Shown one piece after another: positions 1 through 6,920 of a stretch of DNA of 42,484 nucleotides. Made by a program: the position numbers and the translations under genes. The notes under the pieces were generated by a model, which was given only the letters and a program-made list of their open reading frames with translations, was not told the DNA's origin and searched no databases. The stretch spans positions 1 to 42,484 of the forward strand of contig JAGAUA010000016.1 of NCBI GenBank assembly GCA_017847885.1, read 5' to 3'. The DNA is from Oscillospiraceae bacterium (GTDB lineage: Bacteria; Bacillota; Clostridia; Oscillospirales; Ruminococcaceae). Numbering within the stretch: position 1 is the first letter of the stretch; each line of letters starts with the position of its first letter.

Positions 1-104
1 AAAACAGTCCGGTGGACTGTTTTGAACGGAGCATATATTGTAGGGGACGGGTCTCCCGTCCCGTTTATACGGAAAAGGTCGGGCGGATAATATCCGCCCC
101 TACA
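1..104 (+). repeat. Composite palindromic repeat, copy A head
   Basis: Positions 1-23 form a 10-bp hairpin (AAAACAGTCC / GGACTGTTTT, loop GGT). Two REP-like hairpins follow: a GACGGG-type unit at 39-63 and a GGCGGAT-type unit at 79-104. The whole block returns in inverted orientation at 4276-4381 with near identity; the only clear difference is a short indel or substitution before the first TGTAGGGG. The 23-bp head also returns in direct orientation at 42454-42476, so the window begins inside a longer repeat copy whose other part lies upstream. Confidence 0.85.
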
Positions 105-162
105 AAAAACTATTCACTAAAATTTACTTTAAACCGAATTTTTAATCAGCTTCGCTGCTTCT

Positions 163-215
163 AAGAACGCCCTCTCTTGCAGGGCGTTCTTCTTTTGCGG
201 CTATTCGCCGCAAAA
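163..215. repeat. Two strong adjacent hairpins upstream of pyk
   Basis: An 11-bp perfect stem (AAGAACGCCCT 163-173 with AGGGCGTTCTT 181-191) is followed at once by a 9-bp perfect stem (TTTTGCGGC 193-201 with GCCGCAAAA 207-215). Both could end transcription coming from the left, but no clean T-run follows. They lie between the head and tail modules of repeat copy A, so they may be part of the mosaic. Confidence 0.6.
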
Positions 216-243
216 TTCAACTTTGCGGAGCGCTTCTAAGGCA

Positions 244-394
244 GCGCCTGCGGGCGCAAGCAGGAGTTTCGCTCTCTGCGGAGAGCGACCAAAGGCTCTG
301 CCTTTGGAAACCGCCACCTTTGAAAAGGTGGACGAAACTTTTACTCTCGCTTCGCTGATGCCATACAAAATATTGCGCTAAATTATTATTTATC
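244..394 (+). repeat. Multi-hairpin element, copy A tail
   Basis: Four short stems lie in a row: GCGCC/GGCGC (244-257), CGCTCTC-tgcg-GAGAGCG (270-287), CCAAAGGC-tct-GCCTTTGG (289-307) and CCACCTTT/AAAGGTGG (314-331). A common tail through 394 follows. The same order of stems is found at 4482-4573 (plus strand) and 42265-42353 (minus strand). This copy has the second stem of the 4.5-kb copy but the third and fourth stems of the 42-kb copy, so it is a mosaic. The first REP-like modules are separated from this tail by unrelated sequence. Confidence 0.85.
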
Positions 395-496
395 ACACCG
401 CATTTTCCGTCGTCCCTGCATAATGCTCTTTGCTTTTGTTATACTATTTTTTAGTAAAAAGTTGAATTAAAATTATGCAAAATGTGCATTGATATA

Positions 497-525
497 TTGA
501 CAAAATTAGTGTAACATGGTATACG
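497..525 (+). promoter_or_regulatory. Candidate pyk promoter
   Basis: TTGACA at 497-502 is a perfect -35 box. It is 17 bp from TATACG at 520-525, which has a TG one base upstream (extended -10). The start codon of pyk follows 67 bp later. Confidence 0.6.
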
Positions 526-592
526 GAGTAAATTGCGCATATTTTAATTTATGTTAATTTCTGTTAAATTTATATTAAAGGAAGTCTGCTGT

Positions 593-2014
593 ATGAGAAA
601 AACCAAAATTGTCTGCACTATCGGTCCTTCAACCGACAACGATAACGTCCTCCGCGAAATGATGCTCGCAGGTATGAACGTTGCCCGTTTCAACTTTTCC
701 CACGGCGATTATGAGATACACAAAAAGCGCTTCGAACAGGTTGTCCGTCTCCGTGAGGAGCTTGGTCTGCCCATCGCGACCATGCTGGATACAAAGGGCC
801 CCGAAATTCGTCTCGGACGCTTTGTCGACGATAAGCCCGTTGAAATTTACGACGGCGACACCTTTACCCTCACCACCGAGGACATTCCCTGCACCGCCGA
901 GCGCGCGTCAATCAGCTTTAAGGGTCTGCCCGGGGATATTTCCATCGGCACGGCTATACTCATAAACGACGGCGTTGTAGAGCTGAAAGCCGAGAAGATA
1001 ACCGCTACCGACATCGTCTGCCGCGTTATCTGCGGAGGTACGCTTTCCAACAACAAGGGCATCAACGTCCCCGGCGTGGAGCTTTCCATGCCCTACCTCT
1101 CCGAGAGGGATATGAGCGACCTTGAATTCGGCTCGAAAATGGGCTACGACTTTATTGCGGCGTCATTCGTGCGCTCCTCGGCGGATATAAATTACCTGAA
1201 AAAGTTCACCAAAAGTCTCGGCTGGACCACCCCCAGAATTATTGCAAAAATCGAAAACATGGACGGCGTGAACAACATTGACGAGATAATCGAGGCTGCC
1301 GACGGAATTATGGTTGCGCGCGGCGACATGGGCGTTGAGATTCCTTTTGAGCAGATACCCTCCATTCAGAAGGAGATAATTGCCAAGGGATACCTTGCAG
1401 GCAAGCAGGTCATCACCGCCACTCAGATGCTTGAGTCCATGATAACCAATCCCCGCCCCACCCGTGCCGAGATAACCGACGTTGCAAACGCTATCTATGA
1501 CGGAACTTCGGCAATCATGCTTTCGGGCGAGACCGCCGCAGGCAAGCACCCCGTTGAGGCGGTGCATACAATGGCGCTTATCGCCGAGACCACGGAAAAG
1601 GACATCAACTACATCAACCGCCTTTCCAAGCGCCCCCTTTCGGTAATGAAAAACCCCACCAACGCTATTTCCCATGCGGCTGTTACCACTGCCCATGACA
1701 TTGGCGCAAAGGCTGTTATCACCGTTACAAAGTCGGGTTCGACGGCGCGGCATATCTCCAAGTACCGCCCCTCCTGCATGATAATCGGCTGCACCACCAG
1801 CGAGACCGTGCTTCGTCAGATGAGCATGAGCTGGGGAGTATGCCCAATTCTCATGGACGAAAAGCACAGCACCGACGAGCTTTTCGACAGCGCGGTAAAG
1901 GCTGCCGTGGATAACGGGCTTCTTGAAAAGGGGGACGTTGCGGTGCTTACGGCAGGTCTGCCGCTGGGCGTTGCAGGCACCACAAATATGCTCAAGGTAG
2001 CTTCCGTGGAATAA
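593..2014 (+). CDS. pyk: Pyruvate kinase
   Basis: Catalyses the last step of glycolysis, phosphoenolpyruvate plus ADP to pyruvate plus ATP, in the cytoplasm. The 473-residue product begins with the family's N-terminal pattern (KTKIVCTIGPS). It carries AKIEN with the catalytic lysine near residue 219, ARGDMG near 242-247, and TQMLESM near 277-283. Its length matches short pyruvate kinases of about 470 residues and it lacks the extra C-terminal PEP-utiliser-like domain of Bacillus enzymes. An in-frame upstream ATG at 551 exists, but ATG 593 is preferred because AAAGGAAG lies 8 bp before it and the family N-terminus starts there. It is monocistronic, with a bidirectional terminator after it. Confidence 0.97.
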   Translation: MRKTKIVCTIGPSTDNDNVLREMMLAGMNVARFNFSHGDYEIHKKRFEQVVRLREELGLPIATMLDTKGPEIRLGRFVDDKPVEIYDGDTFTLTTEDIPCTAERASISFKGLPGDISIGTAILINDGVVELKAEKITATDIVCRVICGGTLSNNKGINVPGVELSMPYLSERDMSDLEFGSKMGYDFIAASFVRSSADINYLKKFTKSLGWTTPRIIAKIENMDGVNNIDEIIEAADGIMVARGDMGVEIPFEQIPSIQKEIIAKGYLAGKQVITATQMLESMITNPRPTRAEITDVANAIYDGTSAIMLSGETAAGKHPVEAVHTMALIAETTEKDINYINRLSKRPLSVMKNPTNAISHAAVTTAHDIGAKAVITVTKSGSTARHISKYRPSCMIIGCTTSETVLRQMSMSWGVCPILMDEKHSTDELFDSAVKAAVDNGLLEKGDVAVLTAGLPLGVAGTTNMLKVASVE

Positions 2015-2044
2015 TTTCTCCTTGCACGGCAATTATTTAGGTTA

Positions 2045-2087
2045 AAAAAATCGGTATCTCTGCAACTTTTGCGGAGATACCGATTTT
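2045..2087. terminator. Bidirectional intrinsic terminator
   Basis: A 13-bp perfect stem (AAATCGGTATCTC 2048-2060 with GAGATACCGATTT 2074-2086) has an A-run on the left and a T-rich right side. It lies between two convergent genes, pyk and the minus-strand membrane protein gene, and can serve both. Confidence 0.85.
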
Positions 2088-2088
2088 A

Positions 2089-2730
2089 TTACTGTCTGTT
2101 GTATTTGTACCTTTCAAAACTCTTTGTAGTCAAATCAAGCTTCCACAGCGTCATTAGGCTGCCCGTTCGCCTCATTCGTACAAGGTTGAATATCAAGTCC
2201 GCGGCGGAGATGGCAAAAAGCGTGCCGCCGAATATGCAGGACCGAGTTGGGTCAAGGGTCATAAGCGCGTCCATGATATGCTCGAAAAAGCAGTCCATGA
2301 ACGTGACGATGACCACCGTAAAGCCAAGACTTGTGGGAACAGAGGTATAGCGTGTGATGTGCATGGGTATGCTTGTATAGTCCCACCAGATTATGCCGCA
2401 GGTCTTTTCGATAGCGGTGCCAAGGAGTATCTCGCCCACGGAGACCAGAACAAAGGTGAGCAGGAAATATGCTCCGAACTGCGCCTTTGCGCCGCTTTTT
2501 GAGGGTATGCCGAAAAAGCGGAGATTGCCGGGCGTGCCGAGAACAAAGTAAAACGCCATGACCGCAATGCCGTAGCCGAGAAGAAGGGGCGCAAACATAT
2601 TGCGGTTGTCCATAAAGCCTTTTCTTGCGGCAAGCCATATGTTTTCAAGGGCAAAGCCGAGGAAGGAACAAAGCACCGTCATCAGAAGCACCGCGCCGGG
2701 GGTATAACCCATATCGCCGAAAATGCCCAA
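2089..2730 (-). CDS. Polytopic membrane protein, ABC-transporter type IV (CmpB-like) family
   Basis: The 213-residue product has about five hydrophobic segments and the look of the PF06541 family (putative ABC-transporter type IV, CmpB), with FLGFALENIW near the N-terminus and a central WWDYTSIPMHI segment. The family's function is not established, and I infer only an integral membrane location. The start is TTG at 2730-2728, supported by AGGAG about 8 bp upstream; the next in-frame ATG (2712) lacks such a site. It stands alone, facing away from the cyclophilin gene, and ends at the terminator shared with pyk. Family assignment is by pattern recognition only. Confidence 0.7.
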   Translation of the reverse strand: MGIFGDMGYTPGAVLLMTVLCSFLGFALENIWLAARKGFMDNRNMFAPLLLGYGIAVMAFYFVLGTPGNLRFFGIPSKSGAKAQFGAYFLLTFVLVSVGEILLGTAIEKTCGIIWWDYTSIPMHITRYTSVPTSLGFTVVIVTFMDCFFEHIMDALMTLDPTRSCIFGGTLFAISAADLIFNLVRMRRTGSLMTLWKLDLTTKSFERYKYNRQ

Positions 2731-2869
2731 ATTAATTTCTCCTTTAAAGATATTCCCCTGCTTCTCCCAAAAGCTTAACCAATATTATACTACTTCCTGT
2801 GGGGTTTTTCAATGGACAAAATGCCGTTTTTGGGGGAATTTTCTGCGGCGTTTTTATCCTCAAAAACGC

Positions 2870-2898
2870 TTTACAAAAGTGCGTTTCAGTGGTATAAT
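2870..2898 (+). promoter_or_regulatory. Candidate promoter of cyclophilin lipoprotein gene
   Basis: TTTACA at 2870-2875 and a perfect TATAAT at 2893-2898 are separated by 17 bp. The start codon lies 89 bp further on, behind AAGGAAGG at 2972-2979. Confidence 0.75.
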
Positions 2899-2987
2899 TA
2901 TTCTGTATTTATGCATTGACGGGGTATTGCAAATTACGATAAATTCAAAAGAGGACGTGTTCCTCATAAAAAAGGAAGGTAAGAACG

Positions 2988-3776
2988 ATGAATATTAAAA
3001 AGATTTTTTCTGCGGCTGCTGCATTTGCAGTTTCGGCAGCTATGCTTACAGGCTGTAAGGGTACTCCCGACACGAGCAATGCCGACGGTAATCTTATAGA
3101 CGAAGTTGAAAACTCCGCTGCCGCGACGGAAAGCAATATTGAGTGGCTTCCCGATGTGGAGATACACAACTTCAACAAGCCCGAGATAGGTGAAAAAATT
3201 GCCGTTATCACCGTTAAGGACTACGGCGAGATAAAGATAAAGCTTTTCCCCGAGGACGCTGAAAAGGGTGTTGAGAATTTCACGGGTCTTGCGGATATGG
3301 GATATTACGACGAGTTGATTTTCCACAGAATTATACCCAACTTTATGAATCAGGGCGGCGACCCCAAGGGCAACGGCACGGGCGGAAAATCCATTTGGGG
3401 CGAAAAGTTTGACGGCGGCACTTCCGAGCATCTTTACCACTTTACGGGCGCGGTGGCATACGCAAACAGCGGTGCAACGTCAACAAACGGCAGTCAGTTC
3501 TATATCGTGAACACTCCCGACGGATACATGGATACAAGCTGTGCTGAACTTCACGAGTATGATTCCGAACAGTATAACTGGCCTGCAAATGTTGCAGCAA
3601 AGTATGACGAGGTAGGCGGCGTGCCTTTCCTTGACGGCGGCTACACGGTGTTCGGTCAGGTCTTTGAGGGCATGGACGTTGTCCGCGCAATGGCGGAGGT
3701 TGAAACGGACGATAACGACAAGCCTCTCAAGCAGGTCATGATGGAAAGCGTCCGCATTGAGGAATATCAGGGGTAA
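2988..3776 (+). CDS. Cyclophilin-type peptidylprolyl isomerase, lipoprotein
   Basis: The 262-residue protein begins with a lipoprotein signal peptide ending in a lipobox (LTGC, Cys23), so it should be anchored on the outer face of the membrane. An acidic spacer leads to a cyclophilin domain from about residue 70: FHRIIPNF (112-119, holding the catalytic-type Arg), QGGD (122-125), AVAYANSG and NGSQFYI (167-173). Such enzymes speed cis-trans isomerisation of Xaa-Pro bonds and may help fold exported proteins. The C-terminus carries a VFGQVFEGMDVV segment usual in the family. It has its own promoter and terminator, so it is probably monocistronic. Confidence 0.93.
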   Translation: MNIKKIFSAAAAFAVSAAMLTGCKGTPDTSNADGNLIDEVENSAAATESNIEWLPDVEIHNFNKPEIGEKIAVITVKDYGEIKIKLFPEDAEKGVENFTGLADMGYYDELIFHRIIPNFMNQGGDPKGNGTGGKSIWGEKFDGGTSEHLYHFTGAVAYANSGATSTNGSQFYIVNTPDGYMDTSCAELHEYDSEQYNWPANVAAKYDEVGGVPFLDGGYTVFGQVFEGMDVVRAMAEVETDDNDKPLKQVMMESVRIEEYQG

Positions 3777-3787
3777 CAGAATTATTT

Positions 3788-3815
3788 AAGGGCGGATTTG
3801 TTTCCGCCCTTTTTT
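3788..3815 (+). terminator. Intrinsic terminator
   Basis: A 9-bp perfect stem (AAGGGCGGA 3788-3796 with TCCGCCCTT 3803-3811) runs into a T-run, 12 bp after the stop codon of the cyclophilin gene. Confidence 0.9.
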
Positions 3816-4275
3816 GCATAAAGCTTTTAATTTGCTGCTCGGTAACGATAGTTTGAGGTAAACAATAATTTAGCGGCGTAAATATGCAAAGGGACAACCT
3901 TCAGGAGAGGGGGGAGCACTCAAGGAACCCAAAGGACGCACGTCGTCTCCCCCCTCTCCTTGCGTGTTTTCAAAACCAAATGCAAGCATTTGGTTCATGC
4001 ACATCTCTTTCCCTAAACCTCTCCCCTCTCCGGCTAATGCTATACGCATTATCGTGAGGTTTTCGCAAATCAAAAAAATCGGCAATAGAAAAGAGGTGAA
4101 AGGGAAAGGGGAGCGCGAGGGGGAAACCGATAGGGGAAAAGGAAATGCCGATTTTAAAACCAATCTTCGATTGGTCGTCGGATTTTGTTTTTCCTTGTCC
4201 CATATAGGTTTCCCCCTCGCTTTTCAGCCGACACAGTTTGGTTTTCGAAAATGTATGGGAAACGTGGTATGTTTT
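3816..4275. repeat. Gene-free segment rich in inverted repeats
   Basis: No supportable gene. It holds a 13-bp perfect pair (GGAGAGGGGGGAG 3904-3916 with its complement 3947-3959) and a 10-bp hairpin with AA loop (AACCAAATGC 3974-3983 / 3986-3995). It also holds two interleaved pairs: AAAATCGGCA 4075-4084 with 4146-4155, and a 14-bp pair 4115-4128 with 4207-4220. A further 7-bp hairpin lies at 4159-4175. At 3859-3875 it shares a 17-bp stretch with 42128-42144. Open reading frames here are by-products of the repeats. Confidence 0.7.
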
Positions 4276-4338
4276 TGTAGGGGCGGATATTATCCGCCCG
4301 ACCTTTTCCGTATAAACGGGACGGGAGACCCGTCCCCT
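4276..4338. repeat. Pair of REP-like hairpins, inverted relative to 39-104
   Basis: GGCGGAT/ATCCGCC hairpin unit at 4276-4301 and GACGGG-type unit at 4314-4338. Together with the 23-bp palindrome at 4359-4381 they form the inverted counterpart of 1-104. Confidence 0.85.
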
Positions 4339-4358
4339 ACAAAAACTATGCTCCGTTC

Positions 4359-4600
4359 AAAACAGTCCACCGGACTGTTTTGAAGAAAAGTTTTATTTGT
4401 AGCTCCAACAAGGGGAGGCGGTCGTGTTCGCCTCCCCTCAAAATGCTGTCGCATTTTTCACCCCTTGCTCCGTTTTTTCGGGCGCCTGCGGGCGCAAGCT
4501 GGGGGTGTTTCGCTCTCTGCGGAGAGCGACTTAGGGGCTCTGCCCCTAAGAACCTCGCAGCCTTGAAAGGCTGGCGAACTTTTTACTCTCGCTTCGCGAT
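4359..4600 (+). repeat. Multi-hairpin element, copy B (most complete with copy C)
   Basis: Stems in order: AAAACAGTCC/GGACTGTTTT (4359-4381); GGGGAGGCG/CGCCTCCCC (4412-4437); AAAATGC/GCATTTT (4440-4457); GCGCC/GGCGC (4482-4495); CGCTCTC-tgcg-GAGAGCG (4511-4528); TTAGGGGC-tct-GCCCCTAA (4531-4549); CAGCCTT/AAGGCTG (4558-4573). The copy at 42265-42476 (minus strand) has the same order, but the last three stems differ in sequence while remaining fully paired. A reading frame running through it is shared by both copies only as far as the sequence itself is conserved. Confidence 0.85.
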
Positions 4601-4643
4601 TTTCCGACTTTGCTTTGTGCCCCGAATTTATCTAAATAAACAG

Positions 4644-4672
4644 TTGTATTTTCGAAAATTCTATGCTATAAT
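4644..4672 (+). promoter_or_regulatory. Candidate promoter of the small membrane protein and proS
   Basis: TTGTAT at 4644-4649 lies 17 bp from a perfect TATAAT at 4667-4672. TG one base upstream makes it an extended -10. It sits about 70 bp after the last stem of repeat copy B and 35 bp before the start codon. Confidence 0.65.
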
Positions 4673-4706
4673 TAATCTGTATCTTTATTTGAAAGGAGAA
4701 GCTAAA

Positions 4707-4994
4707 ATGTCGGAAACGGTTAATTCGGGTTTGCTTCCGCTTCTTTTGAAGTTCGGCGGCGGTATGCTGGGGCTTCTTCTTATCGTTTGGCTCATTGCCC
4801 TGCTTACCCCAAAGGCTGCTAAGCTTATCGACAGGATTGCAGGAAAAAACAAGCCCGACGACCCGAGTCCCGAAAGGGTGGGGGATAATTTTGCTTCGGA
4901 AAATGATTACAAGGTTTACAGCGTTTTTGAGGACAGACCAAAAGGCGCTGTAAACGGTACTGAAAATAAAAAAGATAATGCTAAAGGAGAATAA
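4707..4994 (+). CDS. Small single-pass membrane protein, unknown function
   Basis: I do not recognise this 95-residue protein. It has one clear hydrophobic segment (about residues 9-33, rich in Leu and Gly) followed by a basic stretch ([14 protein letters not shown]) and a charged, soluble C-terminal half. A short extracellular N-terminus and cytoplasmic tail are expected by the positive-inside rule. The ATG at 4707 has AAAGGAG 8 bp upstream; longer in-frame extensions run into the repeat element and are rejected. Its stop codon is only 2 bp before the proS start, so the two are almost certainly co-transcribed and translationally coupled. A link to tRNA charging cannot be inferred from this alone. 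Confidence 0.8.
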   Translation: MSETVNSGLLPLLLKFGGGMLGLLLIVWLIALLTPKAAKLIDRIAGKNKPDDPSPERVGDNFASENDYKVYSVFEDRPKGAVNGTENKKDNAKGE

Positions 4995-4996
4995 TT

Positions 4997-6457
4997 ATGG
5001 CAAAGGATAACAAAAAAATGGTCGAGGCTATCACCTCTATGGACGAGGATTTCGCCAAGTGGTACACCGATATCGTTAAAAAAGCTGAGCTTATCGAATA
5101 CACCTCCGTTAAGGGCTGTATGGTAATTCGCCCCTACGGCTACGCTATTTGGGAAAATATGCAGAGAATTCTTGACGGTATGTTCAAGGCTACGGGGCAC
5201 GAAAATGTGTGTATGCCTATGTTTATTCCCGAAAGCCTGCTTCAAAAGGAAAAGGACCACGTTGAGGGCTTTGCTCCCGAGGTTGCATGGGTAACTCACG
5301 GCGGCTCGGAAAAGCTTGAGGACAGACTTTGCGTGCGCCCCACCTCCGAGACACTTTTCTGCGAGCATTACGCAAACATCGTTCACTCCTACCGCGACCT
5401 GCCCAAGCTGTATAATCAGTGGGTATCCGTTGTTCGCTGGGAGAAGACCACCCGTCCGTTCCTCCGTTCGAGAGAGTTCCTCTGGCAGGAGGGTCACACC
5501 ATTCATGCTACCGCGGAGGAAGCTATCGAGGAGACCGAGCGTATGCTTAACGTTTACGCCGAGTTCTGTGAAAAGTCCCTTGCAATGCCTGTTGTAAAGG
5601 GCAGAAAAACCGACAGCGACAAGTTTGCAGGCGCGGAAGCAACCTACGCTATCGAGGCTCTTATGCACGACGGCAAGGCGCTTCAGGCAGGTACGTCCCA
5701 CTACTTCGGCGACGGCTTTGCAAAGGCGTTTGAAATTATGTACACCGACAAGGAAAACAAAAAGGTTTACCCCCACCAGACCTCGTGGGGTGTTACCACC
5801 CGTCTTATCGGCGCAATAATCATGACCCACGGTGACGACAGCGGACTTGTTCTTCCACCTGCTGTTGCTCCCGTTCAGGCGGTAATTATCCCTGTTCAGC
5901 AGTTCAAGGAGGGCGTTCTCGACAAGGCAAACGAGCTTGCGGACAAGCTTAAGGCGGCAGGTATCCGCGTAAAGGTTGACGACAGCGACAACTCCCCCGG
6001 CTGGAAGTTTGCCGAGTACGAAATGAAGGGCGTGCCTGTTCGTATCGAGATTGGTCCTAAGGATATCGAGGCGAACAAGTGCGTTGTCTGCACGCGCTAC
6101 AACGGCGTTAAGCAGGACGTTTCCCTTGAAAATATGCTGGAGACCTTCAAGGATACTATTATAAATATGCTTGAGAAGGAAATTCCCGAGGGAATGTTTG
6201 CAAAGGCTCTGGAAAACCGCGAGAAGCACACTTACTCCTGCACCACCATGGAGGAAATTACCGAGGCTCTTGAAAAGAACGGCGACGGCTTTGTAAGAGC
6301 AATGTGGTGCGGCGACGAGGAGTGCGAGGACAAGGTCAAGGAGGCTACGGGCGTTGGCTCAAGATGTATCCCCTTTGATCAGGAAAACCTGTCCGACAAG
6401 TGCGTGTGCTGCGGCAAGCCTGCTAAGACTATGGTTTACTGGGGAAAGGCGTATTAA
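4997..6457 (+). CDS. proS: Prolyl-tRNA synthetase, archaeal/eukaryotic type
   Basis: Charges tRNA-Pro with proline in the cytoplasm. The 486-residue protein has class II motifs: RPTSET (114-119), [14 protein letters not shown] (155-168, motif 2) and a motif 3 region near 270-295. An anticodon-binding domain follows. A C-terminal domain contains several cysteines and ends in the aromatic-rich segment typical of this subclass (YWGKAY). The length and absence of an inserted editing domain mark it as the short type 3 form found in many Clostridia, not the 570-residue bacterial type. AAAGGAG lies 7 bp before ATG 4997. The stop codon falls on the first bases of a TAATGCG-type repeat. Confidence 0.97.
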   Translation: MAKDNKKMVEAITSMDEDFAKWYTDIVKKAELIEYTSVKGCMVIRPYGYAIWENMQRILDGMFKATGHENVCMPMFIPESLLQKEKDHVEGFAPEVAWVTHGGSEKLEDRLCVRPTSETLFCEHYANIVHSYRDLPKLYNQWVSVVRWEKTTRPFLRSREFLWQEGHTIHATAEEAIEETERMLNVYAEFCEKSLAMPVVKGRKTDSDKFAGAEATYAIEALMHDGKALQAGTSHYFGDGFAKAFEIMYTDKENKKVYPHQTSWGVTTRLIGAIIMTHGDDSGLVLPPAVAPVQAVIIPVQQFKEGVLDKANELADKLKAAGIRVKVDDSDNSPGWKFAEYEMKGVPVRIEIGPKDIEANKCVVCTRYNGVKQDVSLENMLETFKDTIINMLEKEIPEGMFAKALENREKHTYSCTTMEEITEALEKNGDGFVRAMWCGDEECEDKVKEATGVGSRCIPFDQENLSDKCVCCGKPAKTMVYWGKAY

Positions 6458-6490
6458 TTCGGAATTCGTAATGCGTAATGCGGAATTAAA
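6456..6490 (+). repeat. Heptamer-type stop-codon-linked repeat, copy 1
   Basis: The segment is built of GGAATTCG and TAATGCG words and begins at the proS stop codon. Related copies occur at 28943-28980, 33737-33767 and 38666-38691, each touching a stop codon. Iterated 7-base words place TAA in successive reading frames. Confidence 0.8.
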
Positions 6491-6578
6491 ACGAAATCTT
6501 ACGATTTCGTTTACGAGTTTTACTTTTCTCATCTATCGCGACTGTCATGACAGTGAGAAATTTTGCGCAAGCGCAAAA
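6489..6578. repeat. Hairpin cluster after proS
   Basis: AAACGAAATC/GATTTCGTTT (6489-6512, 10-bp stem, loop TTAC), a perfect 14-bp palindrome ACTGTCATGACAGT (6541-6554) and TTTTGCGC-aa-GCGCAAAA (6561-6578). The first may work as a weak terminator for proS, but no clean T-run follows. The third belongs to a group of hairpins with a GCAAGC centre. Confidence 0.65.
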
Positions 6579-6638
6579 CCGTAAAACATCGGGGTTTGTC
6601 GGGTTTAATACATTATAATAAACGCAAGCGTTCGTTTT

Positions 6639-6885
6639 TGTAGGGGCGGATATTATCCGCCCGACAGTAAAATAGTGAATAGAGAATAGTTTTGTAGGGG
6701 ATGGGTTTTCCGTCCCGAAAGTGAATAATGTAGGGGCGGAATCTATTTCCGCCCGTGGCATAGGCATATTTATTCGGGCGGCTGATAGCCGCCCCTACGA
6801 TTAATTATTGATTTTTGCTGTCTTGTAGGGGCGGATATTATCCGCCAGAAGCAAACAATTTTTGGGGATGGGTCTTCCGTCCCCC
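6639..6885. repeat. Array of six REP-like hairpins
   Basis: Units at 6639-6664 (GGCGGAT/ATCCGCC), 6693-6717 (ATGGG type), 6729-6755 (GGCGGAA/TTCCGCC), 6774-6800 (opposite orientation, GGCGGCT/AGCCGCC), 6824-6848 (GGCGGAT) and a degenerate GATGGG unit at 6862-6885. Arm sequences differ in a compensatory way while the TGTAGGGG edge is kept. With the hairpins before it, this fills the whole gap 6458-6920; no gene is seen there. Confidence 0.85.
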
Positions 6886-6920
6886 TCATTATCATGGGAT
6901 ATTGCCCGAGGTGACGCTTT

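Noticed and set aside
551..592. Upstream start of pyk at 551
   Set aside because: No ribosome binding site, and the added residues do not belong to the family; AAAGGAAG fits ATG 593.
4380..4505. A reading frame starting KKSFICSS that is shared by repeat copies B and C
   Set aside because: It is conserved only where the repeat DNA is conserved, it starts without a ribosome binding site, and it diverges completely after the shared part. The compensated stems explain the conservation better than a protein.
4600..4706. T-box leader before proS
   Set aside because: No T-box consensus (AGGTGGNACCGCG-like) or terminator is seen upstream of the small gene or proS.
6639..6885. CRISPR array
   Set aside because: Repeats are palindromic units with irregular spacing, mixed orientation and no unique spacers of equal length; no cas genes.
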